From Erpobdella octoculata (Eukaryota; Annelida; Clitellata; Hirudinida; Erpobdellidae), in assembly GCA_963978895.1 (NCBI GenBank), contig OZ022243.1:17028789-17092788 (forward strand): a stretch of 64,000 nucleotides of DNA, written 5' to 3'. The position numbers were made by a program, and so were the translations under genes. Below are positions 45,640-56,945 of the stretch, in pieces. Position 1 is the stretch's first letter. Every line of letters begins with the position of its first letter. Under the pieces are notes generated by a model. That model ran no database searches. It worked only from the letters and a program-made list of their open reading frames with translations, and had not been told where the DNA came from.

Positions 45640-48530
45640 ACTGAGTTCAACTGAACACCATGATAATGATAATGAATCCGAGTTTTATTAAAGTGGCGTA
45701 TGTTCTTCAAAAGAACTTCAAGACCACTGTAGACGTTAGGGAAAAGATTTAGTAAACAGAAATGTTTTTAGTGCTGTGTGGAAACTGGTTGAACTGGATG
45801 TAGAGATGATGTGGAAAGGGAGTTTGTTCCACATTTCAGGCCCAATCGCGTCGATGGATCTTCCGTCGCGCGATGAACCGGCGGTGTAGTGAGGAGGCCG
45901 TTGGATGCTGATCTGAGCCTCGGCCGACCTGGTACATTGGCTACATGAGCAAAAGACAGGTATGGAGGAGCTTGGCCGTGCAGAGATTTGTGTACTATTG
46001 TGGAAATCTTTGTACTCGATTCATTGCCGAATGCGAAGCCAGTGGACATCTTTGAGAAGTGGGGTGACATGGTCATATTTCCGAGCATTGTAGATTATTT
46101 TGGCGGCTGTGTTGAGGAGAGTTTGAAGCCGATCCAGATGACAAGAAGGAAGGCCGGCTAGAGTTGAAATTCCTTAATCAATCTTTGGAATTATGCGGTT
46201 ATGAGAATTCTCCTGGTGTCAATTGAAAGATGAGAGGAGATACTGCGAATCTCTGAGAGAAGCATAGCAGGAACGGGTCGTGTTGTCGATGTGGCTGGCC
46301 ATAGAACATCTGAATCTAGCCAGATACCCAGATTACGAACACGTCTTACTGGTGGGATCAGGTCGGAGCAGATTCGAACCGGCTTGGTAGGGAGAGTTGA
46401 CGAACGTCGGAAAGACGAGCACCAGATCACTTCTGTTTGCTGCTGAACATCCAAAGGTCGACAGCGTCTACGCATCTTGATACCTTCATGGCAAGAGAGT
46501 CCGCGTGCTCCGGTCGGTAGCGGCCGTAGACTTGTGTGTCGTCGGCGTACATGTGGCATTGGAGACCATGCGCCCTGATGACTTCCTCGAGTTCAGCTGT
46601 ATATAATGTAGAAAGAAGTGGGCCCAGCACAGACCCCTGAGGTACTCCACATGTTAATGATGTCACCGCTGACGCTGATGCGCCAGAGCGTATTGAAAAA
46701 GAACGTACGGTCAAATAGGATCCGAACCATTCAAGAACGACACTCTTCAAACCGAATGACGCTTCGAGGCGTTTCAGTAATATGTGATGGTCAAAGGTAT
46801 CAAAGGCCGCTGAAAGGTCAAGCAGCGACAACTCGCCGTCGCCCGCGACTTGCAGAAGATCAGAAGACACACGAAGCACTGCGGTTTCGGTGGAAAGGTG
46901 ACGACGATAAGCCGATTGATGAAGAGGAAGAAGATTGTATTGCTCTAGATGCGCTAAGACTCTGCTGAGTACCAGCCGCTCTAATAGCTTTGAAAAAACT
47001 GAGAGGTTAGAAATAGGCCGATATGAATTAACGTCGACGGGGTCCAGGGTAGATTTTTTTTATCAACGGAGTGACGTAAGATGATTTGTATATAAGAGGG
47101 ACCTTGCCAGAAAGAAGAGACTTGTTAAAGAGTTTGACCAAAACAGGTGCGATGAATGAGGTGATTTTCTTCAGGAGCCAGGTTGGTATGGGGTCGAGCA
47201 GACATTGTTTGTTTGGAAGGGCGAGTATAAGGCGGTTAACTTCGTCTTCGATTGTGGGCTGAAATTTCTCCAAAAGCACCGACGTTGCAATTGCTTGAAA
47301 CAGCGGGGTTGGAGCTTTGGATGACGCTACACGAATCTTGTCTATCTTTGAGGTGAAATGTTTTAGAAAATTATCCACGCTAATTGACTGGACAGAAGAA
47401 GTTTTTCCTCTGCCCATGATATGATTGAGAGAACGCCACATTTGGTGAGGCGATTTACTGATCTTTAAAAAAGTTTCCACCCAGTATGAGCTGCGCTTGG
47501 ACCGTATGAATCGTCTGTAGGCTCTCTGATGCATATGCCAATTGTCTCGATCAGAAGCCGATTGTGTTTTCAGAGCTTTTCTCTCCATCCCTCTAATCCG
47601 CCGTTTCATGGCGCGGCACTCTCCGCCATACCACGGGTCCGATTGACGTAGACGGATGCGTGCCGTTTTCAGTGGGATCAAATGATCAACCACATTGAGA
47701 ATTGCGCTGTTAAGCTGTGTGGCAGAGACATCAACGTCAACATCATCTGTAGCGCTGTCTGTAGAATTTTGTAAGTGGATTAACTTGACGAATTTGTCCA
47801 CATCCAACTGAGACCATTTCCTTGAGACTATCGTTTTGTAGACAGGTGGTGGGCGGGAAATAACAGACACCCAGCGAGGAAGCCGATGATCGGAAAAGTC
47901 GACTGGTATGACGTTCATGCCTTTTGACGAATAGAGATCTTCGTGAGGCAACGACGTCGAGAGTACCTCCGAGTTCGTGAGTTGGTTGATGTACCCTAGG
48001 TGCGAAACCATGTGATGATAGATATTTTATAAATGCTGTTGTGATAGGTTCCTTTTTGTGATCCAGTCTTATGTTAAAGTCCCCGACGATGAGAACATCC
48101 TTCAAGACAGTTACGCGCGACAGAAGATTATCAAGCTCACTAAAAATAGTGATGTTATAAGGCCAGTTCTGTAGACAACCAGCGCTACCATTTTCCCATG
48201 AGTAGATTGAAGACTGACTGAAATAAATTTGAATGTCGTGATTTTGGTGTCAAGAACGCAAGGCTGAAGACTGATGCCTAAAACAGCGACAACTGCTACT
48301 CCCCCATGGTTGACATTGAGCGACGCCGAGGCAGCAGCGCTCGGGTCCCTTGGCCGCGGTCGGTCGATGACTGTGAAGGAGGCAGCTCTAAGACGACATA
48401 GGGCGATAGAATTGGTATCATGCCATGTCTCAGTCAGAGAGATTACGTCGATACTTTGGCGGCACAGTAACTCCAGGAATTTGTCAACTTTATTGTTTAA
48501 CGATCTCGCATTTAGTAATTACAAGAAACG
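45640..48530 (-). pseudogene. CR1/Jockey-type LINE, endonuclease and reverse transcriptase
   Basis: Minus-strand relic of a non-LTR ORF2. Going 5' to 3': endonuclease words (TETWHD and NHGGVAVV region near 48300-48450, VGDFNIRLDH near 48080), a linker with PWYGGECRAMKRRIRGMERK, then RT words LLDLSAAFDTFDHHILLKRL, CGVPQGSVLGP and the active site YADD near 46540, thumb region, and a C-terminal tail with VPGRPRLRSASNGLL. At least four frameshifts and several stops. The YADD core is preserved in one frame, but no long intact ORF remains. Confidence 0.9.
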
Positions 48531-49340
48531 TAACTCGCACAAAACAGTAGAACATATAACAAGACCGAAAAACTCAGTTCGTAAGCAGAAAATTGCTTAA
48601 ATAAGGGTAATTATTGTAATTAAACAAGAAAAGCACGAGCGAAAAACAGAGGCAGCCGTATGTTCAGCGCCTAAATTCTTGAATGTCTTCCAATCATTAA
48701 ATAGTTTGGTTTGGTCGCATTATAAAAATTTTACATATTTGCTTTGGATTATTTTTCCCTACCAGATTTAGAATATTGATGTAGCCTTTATCAAAAAAAA
48801 TATCTAATTGGAATAAAGGCGTATTACAGGTTAAACTAACATTTATTGGTATATTGTGTTTAAATGTAAGTTTTTTTATGTTGAATCTCATGTGAATTAA
48901 TGTACTCATTTCAAGATTATATGCTAGTGAATTTGGTAATAAACTTATAAAAATAAATACGTAATACGTTGGTCAAAAAAGTATGAAATACTTCTGAAAA
49001 AAGAGCTCAAAAATCACTCTAAACTATGTATTCATTTATGACCATTTTTAGTGATATTCTGAGAGCTGAAGATCATGCCAGAAGTTCAATGTTAAAATGT
49101 TTGAACTCAAAGCTTGTTAGATATTAACACAGAAACTTCATTTTGGAGAACGTGAGGCTGAAGAGGGCTTTCCTGAATTTCTTTGAAAGGGGTCCAATAG
49201 AAGTTTTTGTAATTTGTCTTAAAATATCTGGTGTAAAGGACTTTAAACTAAAATAAAAAAAGTACCTACCTCTGACTACCCCCGTCATCAGCTTTTTTGG
49301 TAGGAATATTCTAGCGTTATGATGAAAAACTTATGAACAT
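48531..49340. other. unclassified intergenic sequence
   Basis: No gene or clear repeat end. Short ORFs only. Confidence 0.4.
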
Positions 49341-49348
49341 ATGTAACC

Positions 49349-50332
49349 CAGACTTGTTGTCCTCGAGACTTTGGTCTTGAACTCGAGTTCGTTTTTCAAA
49401 GTCTTGGTCTTAATCTCGATTTTGTGTGCTAATGTCTCGGACTTGACCTTGGACTTAAACTCAAAAGTTTTGGTCTTGATCCCGGTCTCGAAGACAACAA
49501 GTCTGGATGTTGATTTATTTGATAGTTATGAAATTCAAGAGACAATTGATCGACACTGCACCACAAGACTGTCATGTTTTGCCCACACATTGCAACTTGT
49601 GATTAAAGACTGTCTAGCTAAGATGAATTCTTCATCAATTCGTTTATTAGCAGCTAAATGTTGTAAATTAGTTAACTTAGTTCATCAAAGTGCAATTTTT
49701 CGCAACGTGTTTGAAAACAAGTTTGGTAAAGGCCGTTCTCTCCAAGAAAATTGTTTGCCTCATATGAAAAATTTTCTTCACAAGAAAATGTAAAAGAACC
49801 TGAAAAAACATCAGCTACAGCAACACTGATGCGTTATTTGTGGAAATGCTACCAGTGCTTTACTCTGAAGCAGCATGTTGTGGGAACTGCTGGCTAAAAA
49901 AAAAAAACGATGACAGATTGAAAGTTTTGGGCTCGATATTTGAAAAGATATTATCTGAACTAGCAACTTCAGCGCCAGTGGATCGGATATTTAGTCATGG
50001 AGGTCTATAAATCGAGCTCATTTAGGACAAACATTGTTATCTGAACTTGTGTTTACTAAATGCATTAAACATTTAAAATAATAACAGTTTACATTTTAAA
50101 CAGTTTATTAATTTAGTTATTGACTTTTTCATGCTTCAGTTTCTTGGTTGAAAAAAGTCTTCATTTTGAATGATTTTTACAAAGTCTTGGCCTTAAACTC
50201 GGTCTTTTCTCAATATGTCTTGGTCTTGATCTTGCCTTGCAAATAAAAATCTTGGTCTTGATCTCGGTCTTGTGTGTGTTGATCTTGGTCTTGATCTTGG
50301 TCTTGGGTTCAGTGGTCTTGATAACAAGCCTG
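49349..50332 (+). mobile_element. internally deleted hAT element with 8-bp duplication
   Basis: 984 bp flanked by ATGTAACC (49341-49348 and 50333-50340). Ends CAGACTTGTTGTC and, inverted, CAGGCTTGTTATC. Both subterminal zones are full of CTTGGTCTTGA words. Coding remnants: RLSCFAHTLQLVIKDCL with VHQSAIFRNVFE (49550-49720), and the hAT C-terminal word LATSAPVDRIFSHGG (about 49960-50005). The N-terminal and middle parts of the transposase are missing. Confidence 0.9.
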
Positions 50333-50340
50333 ATGTAACC

Positions 50341-50794
50341 CCACCTCAAGGTTTTTGCTAAAATTACGTTCTGGTATTAATAATTTTGGTTGCAGTTTTT
50401 CAAATAATAATGTTATTTAGAAACGCCAGTAGTATAGGTTCAAATGTGCTAATTTGTTTCTATGATGTCATCGACTTTCGGATAAGCAAAGAATTGTGCA
50501 TATATGCATTTTTGGATACATATGAAAATACGTGCATATTTAAATTTAACATATTATGAAGACTGTAGTTTCATATTTTTCTGTTGTTTTAAAAAGTAAG
50601 CTTATTTTTTCATATAAATGACTTTGCTTCTGAGTCCCTTCGGGCCTAATTCCCCCCAATTGAGGGGTTTGGGAGCCCTAAACATGGCCCTGCTGGCTAT
50701 ATAAGAAAACAGATTCATCCGGGTGGCTTAAAAAAACTAAATTTCTGCACTTCCTTTTAATTGATTAAAAACATTAAAACATTTGCCTTCAACG
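50341..50794. other. unclassified spacer between two hAT elements
   Basis: AT-rich with a small GC-rich patch at 50630-50690. Nothing recognised. Confidence 0.4.
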
Positions 50795-51679
50795 CAGGGC
50801 CATCGAGAGACCATTGCGGGCCCCTGTGCTGAAGTATACGGCCCCCCCTGAGTGCCAGACGGTAGTGCCTAAAAAAATTGTAAATGTTCTTGCCCATTCA
50901 CTGATTAGCACCCGGCGGTGAATTTTTCATATAATTTTTTTAAATTTTATAAAAACTGTTCATTGATAATGAATTTTTTAAAATAATAAATGTATTACTT
51001 ATTGGAATTTTATAATTTCAATTTTATGATTTTCAAATTCAGGATTTTAAAGATTAAAATACTCTTGGCATTTATGAAAAACACGTTTATTAGAGAAACT
51101 ATGTAAAAAATTAACAGTATAAATTTTGTGCACAATGACCAATTTTATCAAATTTTCAAATTGATATTTTTCTAGATTTCCTTAATGCAAAATTTTCAAT
51201 GACTTCAATGATTTCATCAAATTTAATAGACCTAGCTAGGACACTTTCAATTGCTAATAACGCTAAATCACAAAGTCTTTCCTTTCCCATTACTGATCGT
51301 TGTACACTATTTATTTTTTCAATTTTCTGAATGACCGTTCAGCTTCAGCAACAGTCACAGGTGGGCAAAAAATTCCTATCGCAACAGATACATTTTGGAA
51401 AAATCATTCTATTTTCAATTCTCGAAATTCATTAGTAAATTCAGTGGTTTTAAGAGAGATGAATCAGAATTTACTAAATTATCTCCAAAATTTGATTTGT
51501 GAATTGCTTTTAGGGGCTTCATTTCATCTATTATTTCCAAGGAAACGTCATTTTCGTATTTTGTACAAAAATCTCTGGACATTTGTTCAATTTGTGAATC
51601 TGAAAGTTCCAAATATAACCACAAAAAACTGAATGTATTGCTGATAGATTGCGCTATAGAAAATCTATGTTAATCCACC

Positions 51680-51964
51680 TGTAAACGTAGAGGAATGTGC
51701 TTTCTAGCGATTCGTAACGTTAAAGTCGAAGTTATTTATAACACAATATTTCTCGAATTTATTTTAACTTTATTATTCTTCCTTGAATATAATCCTTTTC
51801 TTGACTCTAAACTGAATTGTCTCACTTTGCAGAAGTTAACCCGGTTCTGACAAATCTTTTGATTTTTCCAATTTCTCTACTCAACAACCTTACTTTTTCT
51901 ACTGAGGACCACAAAAAGGAAAAAGACCAATACCAATTATATATATATAAACATATATATATAC

Positions 51965-51995
<31 letters not shown>

Positions 51996-52278
51996 CATAT
52001 ACATACATCCATCCATGTATATATACACTCAAACACACATATACACATATATACACTAATGATACAAAAATTATACGCACACACAATGTCACAGGAGCAC
52101 AAATATACACATATACATACATATACATATATACATACATATATATACACACATATACACACATATACATTCATACATAAATGACTATTGTTTCAACACA
52201 ACCAAAATATGCACACATAATAAAATAAAATAAACAAATACTATGAAAATAGGTAAGATGAATCATCTTCATCTTACA
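51680..52278 (-). repeat. 3' LTR
   Basis: 599-bp long terminal repeat; internal (TA/CATA)n stretch at about 51938-52185 explains most of the length difference from its partner. Confidence 0.93.
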
Positions 52279-52307
52279 TATCCCCCCTTTTCGAAAAAAG
52301 AAACGCG

Positions 52308-54242
52308 TCAGTGTTTCTTGATTACATCGTCACTCTCTTTACGACTAAGAAAGTCAGCACCGATGTTCTCCTTGCATATGAAATAGTTTACTTTCAACTT
52401 ATTCTCAATCTCTATCTCTCTGCGTGCTGTGTCAACAGGGCGGGCATCTCCGAAGATTGCCGAATTCAACTTTCCATCTTTCCCCACCCCTCCATTTTGG
52501 CCTCTAGGCAGAAGATTGAGCCTTGGTCTTTCTTTTGGCGGATTCAAAGCTTGAACTTTTGCCTCAACTTTATTTCCTACCTTTGAAATGGCAGACGTGT
52601 TTCTTTCCTTGCTTTGATACAGCTCCGAGTTAGCCGACGATTTTCTAAAATTTACCCGATCATTCCTCTGAGTGCTGTCGTAGTTGGAAGCGGATTTCTG
52701 TGGTTTCCGACCAAAGCGTTTTCCTGCCGCCATTGCATCAAAACCCCTTACCCCTTCAACATTTCCCAGCACGAGATCGCAAAGTAGGTTTTTCATGCAC
52801 ACCACCTCTCTGGTTCCTCTGAACCAGTCTGTTTTGATTTTTACCACTGCTGTTGGAGCTACCCGAACTGTGCCGTCGATCAAAACACAAGGTCTTGTTC
52901 TTCCGGTCATCTGACGCGGGTGCACTAATGATTCCTTTACCATTATGGCAGTACAGCCAGTGTTCCTCAAAACTTTTACCGGTTTTCTGTTCACAAACCC
53001 TCTGGTTAAATTAAACTTTTCCCCTGAGTGCCAACAACCATCCGAAATAACAGGCAAAACGCATCCACACTTCAATTCCACCTCATCCATTTTTCCTTCC
53101 ATCACCATGGCAGCGCATGCATTCACAACGCCGGAATCCTTGCATGGTGCTGACGTAGTCGTCTCTTTCCGTGTTTGGCAAAATACAGGATTACTAGGGC
53201 TACTCTGCCGACACTCTCTTGCCATGTGCCCCGTTTGATGACAGTTGTAGCAGCGAGGTTCAACCATTTTGGCGTCACTGACCGACTGACCCCGGTTCCA
53301 ACCCATCCTGCTATTGCTGTCCAATTTTGCCAACCTCTTCTCTGGGTGGGCTTGGCTGTACTTGTTTACCCAAAGGCACAGCTCATTGACATCTTTGCTC
53401 TCTTTCTCAAACAAGTACTCGACCATTCCCGCCGGGCACTTTCCGAAAAACTGCTCTTTCAGAAACAGAAACAACAGGTTTTGTTTGCCCGTGAGATCCA
53501 CCCAGCGCCTGAGGTGGCTATCTAGCCGCACTAGATAATGTTCCCAGGTCTCCTCCGGTTCAGGCTTTGACTCTCGAAACATTATGCGATAGTCTTCCGC
53601 TGACTTCCCAAAACGACGAAGGAGTGCCTCCTTTGCCGTTCTGTAGTCCTGCATCTGACTATCGCTAAGTTGGCCAAACACTTCCAAAGTCTTCGCACTA
53701 AGCAACGACCCTAGAAGCATTCCCCAATCCTTCTGAGGGTGACCATTGGCTTTTGCCAATGACTCAAATCTCAGCAAAAATGCGTCGATGTCATCACCTT
53801 CAGAAAACTTTGGATAAGGAATCTTAGTAGCCTCCGCCGACGGTTTTGGCTCTATTTTTTTTTGGCCCTCCAATTCCAGCTTCTTCAATTCCAATTCATG
53901 CTGGCGTTGTTCGCGCTCACGTAGAAGTTGAATTTCTCGTTCTTCTTTAGCTTGTTGAAGTTGGAGTTCTCGTTCTTTTTTAGCTTGTTGAAGTTGGAGT
54001 TCTCGTTCTTCACGTTCCCGTTCTTGTTGTGCTATTTTATCTTCACGCTCCTGCTGAGCCTTTTTTTCTTCACGCTCCTGCTGAGCCTTTTTTTCTTCAC
54101 GCTCCTGCTGAGCCTTTTTTTCTTCCCGTTCCTCCATTCTCTTAACCCTTTCTTCATCCTTCAACTCTTTGACATAACTCCTTAAATCCACTCCGGAATA
54201 GCCGAGAGCCTGTCCCATCGCAATGAATTTCTCGTCAGACAT
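52308..54242 (-). CDS. gag-protease polyprotein of the LTR element, fused to RNase H tail
   Basis: Intact 644-codon ORF starting 98 bp inside the 5' LTR. Residues about 25-135: charged coiled coil with four near-identical EEREEKKAQQER-type repeats. About 145-310: capsid-like/SCAN-type region. About 331-346: zinc knuckle C-x2-C-x4-H-x4-C (CYNCHQTGHMAREC) that binds RNA. About 421-434: retropepsin-like segment whose catalytic motif reads NTG in place of DTG. About 617-634: IGADFLSRK, the kind of sequence that ends Ty3/Gypsy RNase H. Reverse transcriptase, most of RNase H and integrase are missing, so an in-frame internal deletion has joined protease to the RNase H tail. Would need helper enzymes to move. 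Confidence 0.88.
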   Translation of the reverse strand: MSDEKFIAMGQALGYSGVDLRSYVKELKDEERVKRMEEREEKKAQQEREEKKAQQEREEKKAQQEREDKIAQQEREREERELQLQQAKKERELQLQQAKEEREIQLLREREQRQHELELKKLELEGQKKIEPKPSAEATKIPYPKFSEGDDIDAFLLRFESLAKANGHPQKDWGMLLGSLLSAKTLEVFGQLSDSQMQDYRTAKEALLRRFGKSAEDYRIMFRESKPEPEETWEHYLVRLDSHLRRWVDLTGKQNLLFLFLKEQFFGKCPAGMVEYLFEKESKDVNELCLWVNKYSQAHPEKRLAKLDSNSRMGWNRGQSVSDAKMVEPRCYNCHQTGHMARECRQSSPSNPVFCQTRKETTTSAPCKDSGVVNACAAMVMEGKMDEVELKCGCVLPVISDGCWHSGEKFNLTRGFVNRKPVKVLRNTGCTAIMVKESLVHPRQMTGRTRPCVLIDGTVRVAPTAVVKIKTDWFRGTREVVCMKNLLCDLVLGNVEGVRGFDAMAAGKRFGRKPQKSASNYDSTQRNDRVNFRKSSANSELYQSKERNTSAISKVGNKVEAKVQALNPPKERPRLNLLPRGQNGGVGKDGKLNSAIFGDARPVDTARREIEIENKLKVNYFICKENIGADFLSRKESDDVIKKH

Positions 54243-54340
54243 CTTTCACAAAAGAAAAAAAAAATTCGGTCACTTGTGATCAAACAACTTCAGAAAATAT
54301 ATTTACGGATGAAAATGCGTAAATACGTCGGGGTCACCAA

Positions 54341-54933
54341 TGTAAACGTAGAGGAATGTGCTTTCTAGCGATTCGTAACGTTAAAGTCGAAGTTATTTAT
54401 AACACAATATTTTTCGAATTTATTTTAACTTTATTATTCTTCCTTGAATATAATTCTTTTCTTGACTCTAAACTGAATTGTCTCACTTTGCAGAAGTTAA
54501 CCCGGTTCTAACAAATCTTTTGATTTTTCCAATTTCTCTACTCAACAACCTTACTTTTTCTACTGAGGACCACAAAAAGGAAAAAGACCAATACCAATTA
54601 TATATATATACACATATATATATACATATATATATACATATATATATATACATATACATACATCCATCCATGTATATATACACTCAAACACACATATACA
54701 CATATATACACTAATGATACAAAAATTATACGCACACACAATGTCACAGGAGCACAAATATACACATATACATACATATACATATATACATACATATATA
54801 TACACACATATACACACATATACATTCATACATAAATGACTATTGTTTCAACACAACCAAAATATGCACACATAATAAAATAAAATAAACAAATACTATG
54901 AAAATAGGTAAGATGAATCATCTTCATCTTACA
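54341..54933 (-). repeat. 5' LTR
   Basis: 593-bp partner of the LTR at 51680. Presumed to hold the element's promoter. Confidence 0.93.
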
Positions 54934-55336
54934 CCACCAATAACGCAATCAACAAGTCTGTAAAAAACATCAACTTTAAATTTGATCGTTTCATTATTAT
55001 CAATTTGTTGCCCGTTGTTTCTTTCAGAAAATTCATCAAAAAATACTTTTCTTTTTTTAACTCTTTGTGCTGGTATTTTTGTCTGTTGGCAAATCTGATG
55101 CCAATGGTCCTGGCCCTTTGCACTGCTCCGTGCCCCTGTGCAATTGCCATTTCCCCCCTTTCGACGGCCCTGCTTCAACGCATGAGGTTCTTCAATCTAC
55201 GCCTCTGGTGGAAGATGATCCAAACTTGCTGTTTATTAATCCTCTACTTAAAAAGAAGAAAGCTTTTCAGATAAATACAATTTTAGAATAAAAAAACATT
55301 TTTTAATTAATTGTTACATTTTTTAATTGCTTGAGT

Positions 55337-55486
55337 AGCTTGTGTCAGTGGATTTGATGAGCAAAACTCTTACACACTATTTAAGTTAAAATGACCAGTT
55401 ATGAAGGTGCAACTGCTTTAAGGCAGAGTCTGTGCCTTAGTAAAGCAGAGTAAGAGATCAACAAATCAAATCCACTGACACAAGCT
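55337..55486. repeat. 150-bp foldback element
   Basis: Perfect 22-bp inverted repeat AGCTTGTGTCAGTGGATTTGAT (in two halves) at 55337 and ending 55486, with a nested hairpin pairing CTGCTTTAAGGCA and TGCCTTAGTAAAGCAG. Confidence 0.85.
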
Positions 55487-55567
55487 ACGGAAGAATTCAA
55501 TAAATAGTGTAACAATCGGCTAAAACTGTTTTTATGCTAAAATTTCAATTCTCTGAAAAATATTATT

Positions 55568-55813
55568 CTATAGTGGATTAATAAACAACTCTTTTCCCGG
55601 GTACTTTGCAACACAGATGTTAATAATGTAATTCTCATTGAGTTCAATGTCTTTGTGTTCAAACATTAAGCGTTTAGCCTGTCTTCTGCCATTACTTCTG
55701 TGATTGGTTTTCACAAATGTAAAAGCGGAACTTGCATTTTTTACACCAGCACTTGTTGCCGGTGAAAGCAGAAATAAATATATGACATTTGGAATGTTTG
55801 GAAATACTTTCAT
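55568..55813 (-). pseudogene. hAT transposase C-terminal fragment
   Basis: Reads FPNIPNVIYLFLLSPATSAG and then a SSAFTFVKTNHRSNGRRQ segment followed by an Ile/Glu-rich end, matching the order of the hAT dimerisation region (LL-x-x-PATSA, then K-x-x-RS). The ER-F-S core is lost. Fragment only. Confidence 0.55.
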
Positions 55814-56071
55814 GTGACATAACTTATTTTTGCAAAATTTCCTTCATTGTGCAAAATATGAAACTTGACTTTCATTGATAACAACTGAGTTGCTAATTTG
55901 AATTCTCAAATAAAAATCAACTTGCTCCGTTATTGGGGCAAGTTGACTTATATACCGGCAATTTTACTCAAATTCATTAAATTAGACAAATCGTTTAAAT
56001 AAATTTGTTGATGAGAAAGTTTCTAAATATCTTAAGTAGTGTACTTATATTTATAGTATATTTATATTATA
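55814..56071. other. AT-rich spacer
   Basis: No feature recognised. Confidence 0.4.
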
Positions 56072-56241
56072 CTAGCGGGGGCACCCGGCGTTGCCCGGGG
56101 TTTTTAGAGGTTTACCTAATGCGTTTCTTTTTCGCTCCCGTTTCCTTCCCGCTTGCGCTACCGCTCCCGTTCGTTATCCGTTCCTTGTCGCTTTCCCGCT
56201 CATTTTTTCCCTCTCAGTTCCCCCCCCCCTAGATCCGATTC
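56072..56241 (-). mobile_element. CTAG-ended family 2, 3' end
   Basis: CTAG at 56072-56075, hairpin ACCCGGCGTTGCCCGGGG, then CTCCCGTT/GCTTTCCCG minisatellite units. Interrupted at 56242 by the CATA array. Confidence 0.65.
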
Positions 56242-56757
56242 TACATACATACATACATACATTTATACATACATACATACATACATACATACATACATAC
56301 ATACATACATACATACATACATACATACATACATACATACATACATACATACATACATACATACATACATACATACATACATACATACATACATACATAC
56401 ATACATACATACATACATACATACATACATACATACATACATACATACATACATACATACATACATACATACATACATACATACATACATACATACATAC
56501 ATACATACATACATACATACATACATACATACATACATACATACATACATACATACATACATACATACATACATACATACATACATACATACATACATAC
56601 ATACATACATACATACATACATACATACATACATACATACATACATACATACATACATACATACATACATACATACATACATACATACATACATACATAC
56701 ATACATACATACATACATACATACATACATACATACATACATACATACATACATACA

Positions 56758-56791
<34 letters not shown>

Positions 56792-56830
56792 CATACATAC
56801 ATACATACATACTTACATACATACATACAT
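56242..56830. repeat. (CATA)n tetranucleotide array
   Basis: About 570 bp of nearly pure CATA, with few interruptions, followed by CACA and TA variants to 56922. The six overlapping ORFs in it (HTYI and MYVC repeats) are artefacts. Confidence 0.98.
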
Positions 56831-56886
56831 AAACACACACATACACACGTACATGCACATACACATACATACATACACACATACAT

Positions 56887-56926
<40 letters not shown>

Positions 56927-56945
56927 TCCGCTCGCTATGTTTATC

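Larger units (their letters stand above)
51680..54933 (-). mobile_element. Ty3/Gypsy-type LTR retrotransposon lacking most of pol
   Basis: Two LTRs of 599 and 593 bp (51680-52278, 54341-54933), each starting TGTAA and ending TTACA, and a 5-bp target duplication CCACC (51675-51679, 54934-54938). On the minus strand a primer-binding-site candidate TGGTGACCCCGACGT lies directly after the 5' LTR (54325-54339), and a polypurine tract AAAAGGGGGGA directly before the 3' LTR (about 52281-52292). LTRs differ mainly in TA microsatellite length, so the insertion is young. Confidence 0.93.
50795..55172 (-). mobile_element. hAT transposon relic split by an LTR element
   Basis: Flanked by CTTCAACG (50787-50794 and 55173-55180). 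Inverted ends CAGGGCC-A/G-TCGA with G/C-rich subterminal blocks. Minus-strand coding remnants: RVKKRKVFFDEFSER and FKVDVFYRLVDCVIGG (54940-55080), then, beyond the LTR insertion, RFLYKIRK and a hAT C-terminal word PPVTVAEAERSFRKLKK at about 51310-51365 with ERLC-type continuation. Many stops. Without the 3.25-kb LTR insertion the element would be about 1.1 kb. Confidence 0.88.
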
